Of a stretch of DNA of 64,000 nt, positions 9,903-20,851 are shown piece by piece. Numbering within the stretch: position 1 is the stretch's first letter; each line of letters begins with the position of its first letter. Made by a program: the position numbers and the translations under genes. Below the pieces are notes generated by a model. The model ran no database searches. It was not told where the DNA came from and saw nothing but the letters and a program-made list of their open reading frames with translations. This stretch comes from Clostridiaceae bacterium (GTDB lineage: Bacteria > Bacillota > Clostridia > DSM-8532): contig JAAYPS010000196.1 of the NCBI GenBank assembly GCA_012519655.1, forward strand, positions 16,276 through 80,275, given 5' to 3'.

Positions 9903-9920
9903 AGAAAAACTCCTTTTTTA

Positions 9921-11051
9921 TTACTGAAATAGGTTCTTCATTTTATCAAAGAAACCCTTTCTTTGCTCAAAAACCTCGTCACCACTTATTTCTGCAAATT
10001 CTCTTAGCAATTCTTTTTGCTTTTCGGATAGTTTCGTCGGCACATCCACATTAATCTTAATAAATTGATCGCCTTTTGCATTAGAATTTAAGTGCTTAAT
10101 ACCCTTGTTTTTTAACCTGAAAACAGTTCCGGTTTGCGTTCCCTCGGGTATGGTATACTTTATAGTGCCTTCAATGGTTGGCACATCCAACTCAGATCCC
10201 AAAGCTGCCTGAGTAAAAGTAATAGGTATTTCACATATTACATTATACCCTTCTCTTTTGAAAATAGGATGAGGCTGTACCCTTATATTAACATATAAGT
10301 CACCTGCAGGACCACCCTTGATACCCGCTTCTCCCTCTCCACGCAAGGATATGGTTTGACCATTGTCTATACCAGCTGGAATATTTAGACTAATCTTAGA
10401 TGTCTTTTTTGTTCTTCCATTACCATGACAGGTTTCACAAGGCTGTGTTATTACAGTTCCTTCACCACGACAGATTTCACATGTGCTCATATTAACCATT
10501 TGACCAAACATTGTGGATTGCACACGTCTAATCTGTCCTGTCCCATTACAATGTTTACAGGTTTCTGGTGATGTTCCGGGCTTTGAGCCGGAACCCTCAC
10601 AATCTTTACATGACTGCAATCTGCTAACATTTATATCTTTTTTCACTCCAAAAGCTGCTTCTATAAAGCTTATTTCAATTGAATACTGTAAATCAGCACC
10701 TTTTCTTGGCCCTGACCGTCTTCGCGTACTTCTGCCGCCAAATGGTGAACCACCAAAAAAACTATCAAATATATCTTCAAACCCAAAATCAAAGCCGCTG
10801 AAACCACTACCAAAACCAGATCCATCAAAGGCAGCATGGCCGAAGCTATCATACTGTTGTCTTTTTTGTGGATCACTTAATACCGCATATGCTTCATTAA
10901 TCTCTTTGAACTTGGCTTCTGCTTCCTTGTTATTAGGATTTATGTCCGGATGATATTGCTTCGCAAGTTTCCGATATGCTCTTTTTAAATCTGCTTCATC
11001 AGCACTGCGATTTACTCCGAGCACCTCATAATAATCTCTTTTTTCCGGCAA
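9921..11051 (-). CDS. dnaJ: Chaperone DnaJ (type I, zinc-finger)
   Basis: Hsp40 co-chaperone of DnaK. It has 376 aa: J domain (1-70) with YHPD, a Gly/Phe linker (about 75-120), a zinc region with four CxxCxGxG repeats ([32 protein letters not shown]) and the substrate-binding beta domains. The start codon is TTG, matching family N-termini ([12 protein letters not shown]), with a G-rich ribosome binding site. It has its own promoter and is separated from dnaK by a hairpin, so it may be expressed partly independently of the hrcA operon. Confidence 0.96.
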   Translation of the reverse strand: MPEKRDYYEVLGVNRSADEADLKRAYRKLAKQYHPDINPNNKEAEAKFKEINEAYAVLSDPQKRQQYDSFGHAAFDGSGFGSGFSGFDFGFEDIFDSFFGGSPFGGRSTRRRSGPRKGADLQYSIEISFIEAAFGVKKDINVSRLQSCKDCEGSGSKPGTSPETCKHCNGTGQIRRVQSTMFGQMVNMSTCEICRGEGTVITQPCETCHGNGRTKKTSKISLNIPAGIDNGQTISLRGEGEAGIKGGPAGDLYVNIRVQPHPIFKREGYNVICEIPITFTQAALGSELDVPTIEGTIKYTIPEGTQTGTVFRLKNKGIKHLNSNAKGDQFIKINVDVPTKLSEKQKELLREFAEISGDEVFEQRKGFFDKMKNLFQ

Positions 11052-11092
11052 TCTTACCTACCCCCACCAATTATTACTTAAGTAACCTGTCG

Positions 11093-11121
11093 ATTATAGC
11101 ACACTTCGAAAACTCCTTCAA
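11093..11121 (-). promoter_or_regulatory. Promoter of dnaJ-prmA-rsmE
   Basis: Minus strand TTGAAG, 17-nt spacer, TATAAT, about 40 bp before the dnaJ start. No CIRCE copy is visible next to it. Confidence 0.75.
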
Positions 11122-11292
11122 CTAACTTATCTATTCCCGAATAGTGCAAATTTCTTACGTAAAATGGATACTTTTCATCACTAAATGCTTTACAATGAAC
11201 TTAAATATATGCTCATTAACATAAGATATGTTTGGCTTTATGCCTTTAACTCTTTTAATGTTCATAGATTGCATTGTGAACATAATTATGAC

Positions 11293-11322
11293 AACGAGTC
11301 AAAGGAATATCTTTGACTCGTT
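11293..11322 (-). terminator. Hairpin between dnaK and dnaJ
   Basis: Twelve-base-pair perfect arms AACGAGTCAAAG/CTTTGACTCGTT with a 6-nt loop, 43 bp after the dnaK stop. The minus-strand tail GTCATAATT is T-poor, so read-through or mRNA processing is possible. The remaining bases of the 313-bp gap hold only the dnaJ promoter. Confidence 0.6.
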
Positions 11323-11364
11323 TCATATTTTTGCTATTCTTTTTCCGATTTAATATTTTAAGCG

Positions 11365-13230
<1,866 letters not shown>

Positions 13231-13268
13231 TTAAATTTAATATATATATAAAGGTCTAAGAAAGCTTG

Positions 13269-13835
13269 TTAATTAGCTACTTTTACAACAGAGTGACGAA
13301 TAACAATGTCATCCTTGTAAATATAGCCTTTCAAAAATTCTTCTGCTATTTCATTTTCACCATAATTGTCATCTTCTACATGCATAACAGCTTCGTGAAA
13401 ATCAGGATCAAATTTTTGTCCCTCTGTAAAAATAGGTTTCACACCTAAATTAGATAATACTTCTTGTATTTGCCGCTCTATCATTAGAACCCCATCTCTG
13501 ATACCTTCATTGCTACCCTCTGAAGCCTTCAGTGCTCTTTCCACATTGTCCATAACGGGCAAAAATGAAGATACTACATCAACCACTGATGAAACATAGA
13601 GTCTGTCTTTTTCCTTTTGGGTTCTTTTCTTGTAATTATCAAACTCTGCAGCAATTCTTTGAATCTGATTTTTTAGTTCGGCAATCATTTCCTCATTCTT
13701 ATCTTGAGTATTATCATCATCTTCATTTGTGTTTTCATTTTTTTCAGTATCATTGTTTACATCAACTTCTATATCTTCTTTATCTATAGAAATATTCTCT
13801 TCATTCTTTTTCTCTTCCATGTCTTTATGGTTCAT
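13269..13835 (-). CDS. grpE: Nucleotide exchange factor GrpE
   Basis: Releases ADP from DnaK. It has 188 aa from the second in-frame ATG, which has GGAAGG 9 nt upstream. The track start three codons earlier abuts that site directly. A long acidic N-terminal tail precedes the coiled coil (IAAEFDNYKKRTQKEKDR) and the C-terminal beta domain (GYIYKDDIVIRHSVVKV). It lies 56 bp before dnaK and 29 bp after hrcA. Confidence 0.95.
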   Translation of the reverse strand: MNHKDMEEKKNEENISIDKEDIEVDVNNDTEKNENTNEDDDNTQDKNEEMIAELKNQIQRIAAEFDNYKKRTQKEKDRLYVSSVVDVVSSFLPVMDNVERALKASEGSNEGIRDGVLMIERQIQEVLSNLGVKPIFTEGQKFDPDFHEAVMHVEDDNYGENEIAEEFLKGYIYKDDIVIRHSVVKVAN

Positions 13836-13864
13836 TCGGTTCATCCTTCCATTTGTTTATTAAT

Positions 13865-14917
13865 TTATTCATCTCTTAATATTCTGAGTATTTCATTATC
13901 TATAAGTTTACTAATATAACTTATGGTTGAAAAAACTCTTGAATAAGACATTCTTGTGGGACCTAAAATACCAAATGTGCCTAACTCTGTGTCACCAACA
14001 CTATAAACCGTTGTAACAAGAGTGCAATCGCGCATAATCTCATTCTCATTTTCAGAGCCTATTTGGAAATTCAGACCCTGCTTACTCATTGCTGAGTTTA
14101 ATAGTTGTTTTATAACATATTGATCATTTAACAAATCAAATAATTCTTTCACTTTTGGCAACTCGCTGAATTCAGGATGATTCAACAAATTTGTAATTCC
14201 ATTCATAATAAGTGCCGAGTCATCAATATCCTGCAAACATTGTTTCAAACCTTCAATTACAGGAACTATCAATTTAATAGGAATTCCAGTTTCCTTTTGT
14301 ATTTCGTCAATATGAGGAAACTTTATCCTTTCAATTATAAGTCCATTTACTTTTTCATGCAAATAATTGGACATGATTACAAGAGTTTCCTGATCCGGTT
14401 CAAAACCAACACGTACTATTTGGTTATATACAACACCACCACTGGTTACAGCAACTATTAAAACTCTTTTTTCATCAATGGATAAAACCTGTACAGATTT
14501 CATAACTGCCTTATTTAAATTAGGTGAAAGAGCTATTGATGCATATCCAGTAAATGTGGAGACAATATCAGAAGCGCGTCGAACCAGTGTATTTATTTCA
14601 TTAATTTTAAGTTCTATAGCATCTTTAATTTTAAGTATCTCATCATGGTGCAGCTCATGGACCTGCATTAGATTGTCAACATAAAAACGATATCCTTTAT
14701 CAGAGGGAATTCTACCCGCAGAAGTATGCGGCTGCGAAATATATCCCATATCCTCCAAATCAGCCATTTCGTTACGAATAGTGGCAGAACTCACACAAAG
14801 ATCATGCTTTCGTGAAATAGTTCTTGAACCTACTGGCTGCGCTGTTTTTATATAATCATCAATAAGTGTCTTCAAAATCTGCATTTTACGTTCACTCAAT
14901 TCTTCATTCCATAACAT
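13865..14917 (-). CDS. hrcA: Heat-inducible transcription repressor HrcA
   Basis: Repressor that binds CIRCE. It has 350 aa from MLWNEELSERKMQILKTLI, preceded by GGAGGTGAGG. The track start nine codons upstream lacks a ribosome binding site. The N-terminal winged helix includes SRKHDLCVSSATIRNEMADLE and the conserved PHTSAGRIPSDKGYRFYVD. A perfect CIRCE element lies in its own promoter region, so the operon is autoregulated. Confidence 0.96.
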   Translation of the reverse strand: MLWNEELSERKMQILKTLIDDYIKTAQPVGSRTISRKHDLCVSSATIRNEMADLEDMGYISQPHTSAGRIPSDKGYRFYVDNLMQVHELHHDEILKIKDAIELKINEINTLVRRASDIVSTFTGYASIALSPNLNKAVMKSVQVLSIDEKRVLIVAVTSGGVVYNQIVRVGFEPDQETLVIMSNYLHEKVNGLIIERIKFPHIDEIQKETGIPIKLIVPVIEGLKQCLQDIDDSALIMNGITNLLNHPEFSELPKVKELFDLLNDQYVIKQLLNSAMSKQGLNFQIGSENENEIMRDCTLVTTVYSVGDTELGTFGILGPTRMSYSRVFSTISYISKLIDNEILRILRDE

Positions 14918-15105
14918 AACCTCACCTCCGTTATCAAAAAACAAATAACTTCATTCATATATAAAAACAACTACAAGTAATATACCCACTAACACATGAT
15001 TACTTTCATATATAACAGTGTTAAACCATGCCTGCCACAACATTCGGGTTTATCGACATATTACTTTCATATATACTATTGTCAAATTAAAGCCACTTTT
15101 TGTTG

Positions 15106-15132
15106 TTAGCACTCTCTTTAATCGAGTGCTAA
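15106..15132 (-). promoter_or_regulatory. CIRCE operator (HrcA binding site)
   Basis: TTAGCACTC, nine bases, GAGTGCTAA: an exact match to the CIRCE consensus. It lies just downstream of the hrcA promoter, so bound HrcA would block transcription of hrcA-grpE-dnaK. Confidence 0.97.
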
Positions 15133-15143
15133 ACACTATATTA

Positions 15144-15172
15144 AAAATACCACCCTCCATGGCTTTTGTCAA
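15144..15172 (-). promoter_or_regulatory. Sigma-A promoter of hrcA-grpE-dnaK
   Basis: Minus strand TTGACA, 17-nt spacer, TATTTT. The predicted start site falls a few bases before CIRCE. It begins about 23 bp after the hemW stop and leaves an hrcA leader of about 220 nt. Confidence 0.8.
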
Positions 15173-15194
15173 GAGAATGATTTAGAAAAATCTA

Positions 15195-16343
15195 CTAAAT
15201 AAATTCTACCCATACTAAATTCGCGAAGTCCAATCCCAGTTTTGTCAATTTCAAATTACCATTTTCAATACAAAGAAAATCTTTATTTACCAGCATTTCT
15301 ATTTTTTCATCGTACTTTTTCAAGCTTTTACGACCAAATACGTGTTCAAGCGCTTCTAAATTGACACCCTCAATTAGTCTTAACCCTAGAATAAAGATTT
15401 CCGAAAGTCTCTCCACATCATCAATTATATCTGTTCCTTGAATTGGACTTTTATTAGCATTGACTGCACTTATATATTCAACAGGATTTTCAACATTTGA
15501 ATACCTTGTATTATTGATATACGAATGAGCAGCTGAGCCAAAACCTAAATAGGGCTTATCCGTCCAATATTTTATATTATGAATGCACTTAAAACCAGGC
15601 TTTGCAAAATTGGATATTTCATAATGCTCGAAGGAGGAATTCTTAAGTCTTGATACTATCCAGTAATACATTTCTCTTTCTAAGCCATCGTCAACTTGAG
15701 GTAATTCACCTCTTTTTTGTAGCTCATACCAAGGTGTGTTCTCTTCAACTTTCAAACTATAACAAGATATGTGGGTAACTTCCTTATTAAGTACGAATTC
15801 TATAGTGTCTTGTAAATCAACCATTGTTTGATTTGGTACACCAAAAATAATATCTGCATTAATGTTTTTAAAGCCACATTCTTTAATTAACTCCAAAGAC
15901 TGTTCAATCATTTGCCTTGTATGTATTCTGCCCATGAAATTAAGTATTCTGTCGTTAGCCGACTGAACACCAATACTAATTCGATTAATATTTAGAGCTC
16001 TGTAAGTTTCTAGCTTTTCCTTTGTAATGGTTCCTGGGTTAACTTCTATCGATATCTCGGCATTATTAGAAATACGAAATTTTTTTTGAATTGTATTACA
16101 TATTTTTGATATGTCTTTGGCGGAGAGAACTGATGGCGTTCCCCCACCAAAGAAGATCGTATCTACAAGACCATTTTTATATTTTTCTGAAACAAATTCA
16201 ATTTCTTTGCACAACGCATTTGTATATTGACTGAAAATATTATCCATATTTGAGTATGAAGGAAAATCACAGTAATTGCATTTTCTTATGCAGAAAGGTA
16301 TATGGACATATATTCCCAAAGCCGTATCATTTTTAAGTAACAT
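15195..16343 (-). CDS. hemW: Radical SAM heme chaperone HemW
   Basis: Radical SAM protein of the HemN-like family, thought to insert heme rather than oxidise coproporphyrinogen. It has 382 aa. The CIRKCNYCDF motif near residue 17 is the HemW variant of CxxxCxxC. FFGGGTPSVL and the IEVNPGTI and GVQSANDRILNFMGR segments follow. AGGAG precedes the ATG, 9 bp after the lepA stop. lepA-hemW-hrcA is a conserved order. Confidence 0.93.
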   Translation of the reverse strand: MLLKNDTALGIYVHIPFCIRKCNYCDFPSYSNMDNIFSQYTNALCKEIEFVSEKYKNGLVDTIFFGGGTPSVLSAKDISKICNTIQKKFRISNNAEISIEVNPGTITKEKLETYRALNINRISIGVQSANDRILNFMGRIHTRQMIEQSLELIKECGFKNINADIIFGVPNQTMVDLQDTIEFVLNKEVTHISCYSLKVEENTPWYELQKRGELPQVDDGLEREMYYWIVSRLKNSSFEHYEISNFAKPGFKCIHNIKYWTDKPYLGFGSAAHSYINNTRYSNVENPVEYISAVNANKSPIQGTDIIDDVERLSEIFILGLRLIEGVNLEALEHVFGRKSLKKYDEKIEMLVNKDFLCIENGNLKLTKLGLDFANLVWVEFI

Positions 16344-16352
16344 TTCCAGCTC

Positions 16353-18164
16353 CTACGAATCAAGCTTCAAAACACTCATAAACGCCTCTTGTGGTATATC
16401 CACGCTGCCTACTTTACGCATACGCTTCTTACCTTCTTTCTGTTTTTCAAGAAGTTTCTTTTTCCTTGAAATATCGCCACCGTAACACTTAGCTAATACA
16501 TCTTTCCTGTACGCTTTTACAGTTTCACGAGCGATAATTTTCGAGCCTAAGCAAGCTTGTATCGGAATCTCAAACATTTGTCTGGGTATGGTATCTTTCA
16601 ACTTCTCGCCAATTCTCCTGCCCCTTGAATAGGCTTTGCTTTCGTGAACGATAAATGATAATGCGTCAACAATCTCTCCGTTTATTCGGATATCCAGCTT
16701 TACTAACTCAGACTCTTTATATTCTTTCAGTTCATAATCAAAAGAAGCATATCCTTTTGAGCGAGACTTTAAAGCATCGAAAAAATCATAAATTATTTCA
16801 TTTAAAGGCATTTCATAAGTCAATACCGCCCGGTTGCTCTCAATATATTCCATACCGAGATACTCTCCCCTACGCTCTTGACATAACTCCATGATACTGC
16901 CAACGAACTCAGGTGGTGTCATAATTGTTGCTGTAACTATAGGTTCTTCCATCTTGTCAATAGTTGTCGGCTCTGGCATGTTTGTAGGGTTGTCTATTAG
17001 CAAAACTTCACCATCTAACTTTGTTATACGGTATATAACACTTGGAGCGGTAGTTATCAAATCAAGATTGAACTCTCGTTCAATCCTTTCTTGAATTATC
17101 TCCATATGCAATAATCCTAAAAATCCACATCTGAAACCAAAGCCCAAAGCTGCTGAAGTCTCAGGTTCAAAAAGTAGGGACGCATCATTTAATTGAAGTT
17201 TCTCAAAAGCATCTCTTAAATCAGTATATTTAGAACCATCAGCAGGGTAAACACCGCAGAAAACCATTGGTACAGCCTTCTTATAGCCTTCCAGAGGTAC
17301 TTTTGCTGGATTATCAGTCAAAGTTATAGTATCACCTACACGGGTATCAGCAACATTTTTTATACTTGCACATATAAATCCTACATCACCTGAATGCAAC
17401 GCTTCGGCCGGTATCAAACCACCGGGGCGGAAATAACCCAATTCGGTTACTATGAATTTCTTGTTTGTATGCATAAGTAGAATTTCCTGTCCTGCTTTTA
17501 CCGAGCCTTCTTTTATTCTTACGTGGGCAATAACTCCTTTATAGTTATCATAAAGGGAATCGAAAATTAGCGCTCTTAAGGGAGCTTCCTTTTCTCCTGT
17601 TGGTGGCGGAACCATTTCAACTATTTTTTCAAGAACAGCTTCAATGTTTATACCGTTTTTTGCTGAGATAAGTGGAGCATCGCTGCAATCAATGCCGATA
17701 ACATCTTCTATTTCTTGCTTCACTTCATCGGGCCTTGCACTGGGTAAATCAATTTTATTGATTACTGGTACTATTTCAAGATTTTGCTCGAGCGCAAGAT
17801 AGACATTAGCTAAAGTCTGAGCTTCAATACCTTGCGATGCATCAACCACCAAAACTGCCCCTTCACAAGCTGCAATACTTCTTGACACTTCATAATTAAA
17901 GTCAACGTGACCTGGGGTATCTATTAAATTAAGAATGTATTCTTCCCCGTCTTTTGCCCTGTATAACATTCTCGAGGCCTGAGCTTTTATCGTAATACCT
18001 CGTTCTCGTTCCAAGTCCATTGTATCCAAAACTCGATCTTCCATTTCTCTCTCTGTAAGCGCACCGGTATTCATAAGAAGTCTATCAGCCAGTGTAGATT
18101 TTCCATGATCGATATGGGCAATTATGCAAAAATTTCTTATTTTCTTTTGTCTTTCTGATGCCAA
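16353..18164 (-). CDS. lepA: Elongation factor 4 (LepA)
   Basis: Ribosome-bound translational GTPase. It has 603 aa with a TTG start preceded by GAGGTT. GTPase motifs are [25 protein letters not shown] and NKIDLPSA. The unique C-terminal domain ends with [20 protein letters not shown]. The preceding 231 bp back to spoIVB are AT-rich and show no clear element. Confidence 0.97.
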   Translation of the reverse strand: MASERQKKIRNFCIIAHIDHGKSTLADRLLMNTGALTEREMEDRVLDTMDLERERGITIKAQASRMLYRAKDGEEYILNLIDTPGHVDFNYEVSRSIAACEGAVLVVDASQGIEAQTLANVYLALEQNLEIVPVINKIDLPSARPDEVKQEIEDVIGIDCSDAPLISAKNGINIEAVLEKIVEMVPPPTGEKEAPLRALIFDSLYDNYKGVIAHVRIKEGSVKAGQEILLMHTNKKFIVTELGYFRPGGLIPAEALHSGDVGFICASIKNVADTRVGDTITLTDNPAKVPLEGYKKAVPMVFCGVYPADGSKYTDLRDAFEKLQLNDASLLFEPETSAALGFGFRCGFLGLLHMEIIQERIEREFNLDLITTAPSVIYRITKLDGEVLLIDNPTNMPEPTTIDKMEEPIVTATIMTPPEFVGSIMELCQERRGEYLGMEYIESNRAVLTYEMPLNEIIYDFFDALKSRSKGYASFDYELKEYKESELVKLDIRINGEIVDALSFIVHESKAYSRGRRIGEKLKDTIPRQMFEIPIQACLGSKIIARETVKAYRKDVLAKCYGGDISRKKKLLEKQKEGKKRMRKVGSVDIPQEAFMSVLKLDS

Positions 18165-18395
18165 GTTTGTAACCTCACTTCTACTTAATGATGTATTTAA
18201 GTTTAATTATTCGCTTTCATTTATTGGGAATTAAAGCTATTGAAGCTTCAATTATGAATTCTATCATTTTCATTAGTATTTTGCCGAATATAAATAAAAT
18301 TATTGAACAATACCTAACTAGTAATTACATATATATTACCGACAACAATATGAATTATAACATAATATTTTAATATTTGTATAGATGTCAGTTTT

Positions 18396-19664
18396 CTAGT
18401 TCATACCAAGCATTGTTTCAATGAATATTCCATAACCTCTGGCGGGATCATTTATCAACACATGGGTCACCGCTCCTATAATTCTTCCATCTTGTATTAT
18501 AGGGCTACCAGACATTCCTTGTATTATGCCTCCTGTTTCATTTAAAAGACGTGGGTCGGTAATCTTTATTATCATACTCTTAGGTCCCAAGAGATTCTTC
18601 CTGGCAATTTTCTGTATTTCAACAGAGAATTCTTCAACTTCTTCCCCTTGAATGTTTGAAATAATTGTCGCAGGTCCCTCTTTAACCATGCTTCTTGTGC
18701 CAACTGGATACTTTTTGCCTTCTAAAATTATTGAATTTTTGTTTATTTTCCCGAAGACACCAAAAGCCGTATTCCAGTATATATCTCCAATTACTTCTGG
18801 ACTTTTCAGAAAGTCTCCTTGCAATTCACCCGGCGTTCCCTGCATTCCTTTTCTAATACCATATACAGAAGACTTTAGTAACTCGCCATTTTTAACAGGC
18901 ATCATAGTACCAGTATCAATGTCTGTAATACCATGGCCTAAAGCGCCAAACTTACCTGTTTCTTCTTCAATATATGTCAATGTGCCTATTCCAGCAGTAC
19001 TATCCCTTACCCATATCCCCAGTCTATATTTTCCGTCTTCGACACATTGAACGGGAGTAACTTTAGTTTCCAATATACGATCATCATGTATAAATTTAAG
19101 TACAACCGCCTTATCCTTAGAGTCATTTACAACTTTTGAAAAACTAGATATGTCATTAATTTCCTTATTGTTAATTTCAATTATGAAATCACCCGGCTCC
19201 AATCCGCTTCCTTCAACAGGTAGAACCTCATTCCCATCAGGTGTTAATACACCTGATATACCCACTACAAGAATGCCTTTGATATATAATCTGATACCTA
19301 CTGTTTTCCCACATACAATCAATTCCCTTGCAGGTATAGCATTAACTTCAATATCTTTAACAGGAACTACGCCAAACAGACTCAATTGCAGTTTATTAGA
19401 ACCATATTGAGTGCACTTTAAACTATAGGGCATTGAGAATACAGAAGATTTACTTCCAGTATTCACCTTCTCAATCTGAATACCACTCGTTTGTGCAGAT
19501 AATTGCAATTGAAAGGGTGAAAAGAACTCAACTCGATATTCTTCGCCTGCCAGAACAGTCATCTGATTTGGTGTGAAAGCAACCAAAGAAATGTATAAAG
19601 CCATTATAACAACAAGCAAAAGGAAGGAGAGCCTAAAAAAAGAATTACCTCTTTTGAATATCAT
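18396..19664 (-). CDS. spoIVB: SpoIVB serine peptidase (S55)
   Basis: Forespore-secreted protease that in Bacillus triggers pro-sigma-K processing. It has 422 aa: an N-terminal signal anchor (about 11-31), a PDZ domain (about 110-200, with LEPGDFIIEINNKEIND) and an S55 domain. The likely catalytic His is in ALGHGITDID and the Ser is in GMSGSPIIQDG near 387. It strongly supports a spore former. Upstream, GTATG and CATTAAG separated by 18 nt only weakly resemble a sigma-G promoter. GGAG precedes the ATG. Confidence 0.94.
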   Translation of the reverse strand: MIFKRGNSFFRLSFLLLVVIMALYISLVAFTPNQMTVLAGEEYRVEFFSPFQLQLSAQTSGIQIEKVNTGSKSSVFSMPYSLKCTQYGSNKLQLSLFGVVPVKDIEVNAIPARELIVCGKTVGIRLYIKGILVVGISGVLTPDGNEVLPVEGSGLEPGDFIIEINNKEINDISSFSKVVNDSKDKAVVLKFIHDDRILETKVTPVQCVEDGKYRLGIWVRDSTAGIGTLTYIEEETGKFGALGHGITDIDTGTMMPVKNGELLKSSVYGIRKGMQGTPGELQGDFLKSPEVIGDIYWNTAFGVFGKINKNSIILEGKKYPVGTRSMVKEGPATIISNIQGEEVEEFSVEIQKIARKNLLGPKSMIIKITDPRLLNETGGIIQGMSGSPIIQDGRIIGAVTHVLINDPARGYGIFIETMLGMN

Positions 19665-19918
19665 ATCACACGCTCCAATTCAAGATAAATCTGTAGTCTT
19701 AATGTGCCATTTTGTGATGTTACATACTGTATGTGGGCATTATTCCCATCTTTGGGCACAAACAACTACCATGATGTAATGCTACTGTCATGGCATTCAA
19801 AATCGGTTATTTACATGTCGAATGCCGATGTATTTAAGTTAACCGAAGCGTTATGAAATTATGCGAAATGTAAATTGTTATACTAAGGTAATATTGAGCA
19901 AAAGCATAAATACTAGAA

Positions 19919-20641
19919 TTAATCAGTACCAAGCCATTTAATAATATGATTTGTCTTAATAAAACAATCGGATTTTAGAAAATCATCATCATATTTTGAT
20001 GAACAAAGCATTGGATGCCTGGACATGATGAAGTCTCCGTTTTTTATTATTGGTTTCATACTTTGGGCATGCTTTCCCCATAAGAACCAATAAAGCTCAG
20101 AGTTTTTTGATATGTATTCTATAAGTTGGTAGGAAAAATCCTTCCAAATATGTGCATGACTTTTAGGTTTGTTAGGACGACAACTCAGAGAGGTATTTAA
20201 GAGTAAAACGCCCTGCTGCTCCCAGGATGAAAGTAGTTTGTTAGGAGGTAGTATTGGAAACGAACCTTCTTTTATCTCTTGTTTAATATGCGTAAATAAA
20301 AATATATCATTATAATTGCTTATATTATTATAATTTTTGTGCAGTAACCGAACAATATTCTTAAGGGAAACTTGTCTAAATGGCTGTTCCCAAGACACTA
20401 ATCCACCTACTTCAAAAGCTCTTCCGGTAGCCATTCCCCTCTCAGGATAAGGATCCTGTCCAAGTATCACTACTTTTACAGAAGATAAATCTACATTCAG
20501 AAAACGTAAGATTTTGCTAACATCTGGATTAACATCTGTTCCTATTTCATGTGATATATCATTTAACATATGAATTCTATCATTGTTTAAAAAATCCTGC
20601 CATGAACTGTGGATATTATTTGGAATTAGAGTTTTTTGCAT
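19919..20641 (-). CDS. ung: Uracil-DNA glycosylase, divergent family 1
   Basis: Removes uracil from DNA. It has 240 aa with AGGAG before the ATG. The water-activating motif reads GQDPYPERGMATGRAF, where most bacterial Ung proteins have GQDPYHGPGQAHGLSF. LLLNTSLS is intact. The late minor-groove loop reads SRHPMLCSSK in place of HPSPLS. The fold and function are therefore likely but the subfamily is unusual. It follows uvrB after a repeat array whose last degenerate unit overlaps this start. Confidence 0.85.
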   Translation of the reverse strand: MQKTLIPNNIHSSWQDFLNNDRIHMLNDISHEIGTDVNPDVSKILRFLNVDLSSVKVVILGQDPYPERGMATGRAFEVGGLVSWEQPFRQVSLKNIVRLLHKNYNNISNYNDIFLFTHIKQEIKEGSFPILPPNKLLSSWEQQGVLLLNTSLSCRPNKPKSHAHIWKDFSYQLIEYISKNSELYWFLWGKHAQSMKPIIKNGDFIMSRHPMLCSSKYDDDFLKSDCFIKTNHIIKWLGTD

Positions 20642-20851
20642 GGGCTTCTCCTGTAAATTTCTTAGCTTTCTTGTCGTGGCTTATCCGTGTTTAGTGTCCA
20701 ATCTTCTTTATCATGAAATTTTTCTTGTTAGTTTTAACTTCTTTATCATGGCTTCCGTTGATAATCTTCAAGCTTATTCATCATGATATTTCCCTGTTTA
20801 ATGTTCACACTTCTTTATCATGAGTTTCTCTGTTAATCTTCAAGCTTCTTC
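20631..20851 (-). repeat. 35-37 bp tandem repeat array between uvrB and ung
   Basis: On the minus strand, about six imperfect units each contain AAGAAG, a variant of CTTGAAGATTAA, then CAGNGAAANNC and ATGATAAAGAAG. The first copy of CTTGAAGATTAA is the end of uvrB (KLED-stop) and is repeated exactly, apart from the last base, 72 bp later. Units are 35, 37, 35, 35, 37 and 37 nt. The last two are degenerate and the final one includes the ung ribosome binding site and start. Units encode mini-ORFs beginning MIKK or MMNK. Confidence 0.85.

Noticed and set aside
10513-10953. 146-aa plus-strand ORF opposite dnaJ
   Set aside because: A shadow of the Gly/Cys-rich dnaJ region; the proline and cysteine richness mirrors the antisense codons.
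15076-15105. Second TTGACA in the hrcA leader as an extra promoter
   Set aside because: The -10 at the right distance (AATATG) is poor and the upstream promoter with CIRCE explains regulation well.
19722-19734. ACATACTGTATGT palindrome upstream of spoIVB as an SOS box
   Set aside because: It does not match the Firmicutes LexA consensus GAAC-N4-GTTC, and spoIVB is a sporulation gene; left as an unexplained 13-bp palindrome.
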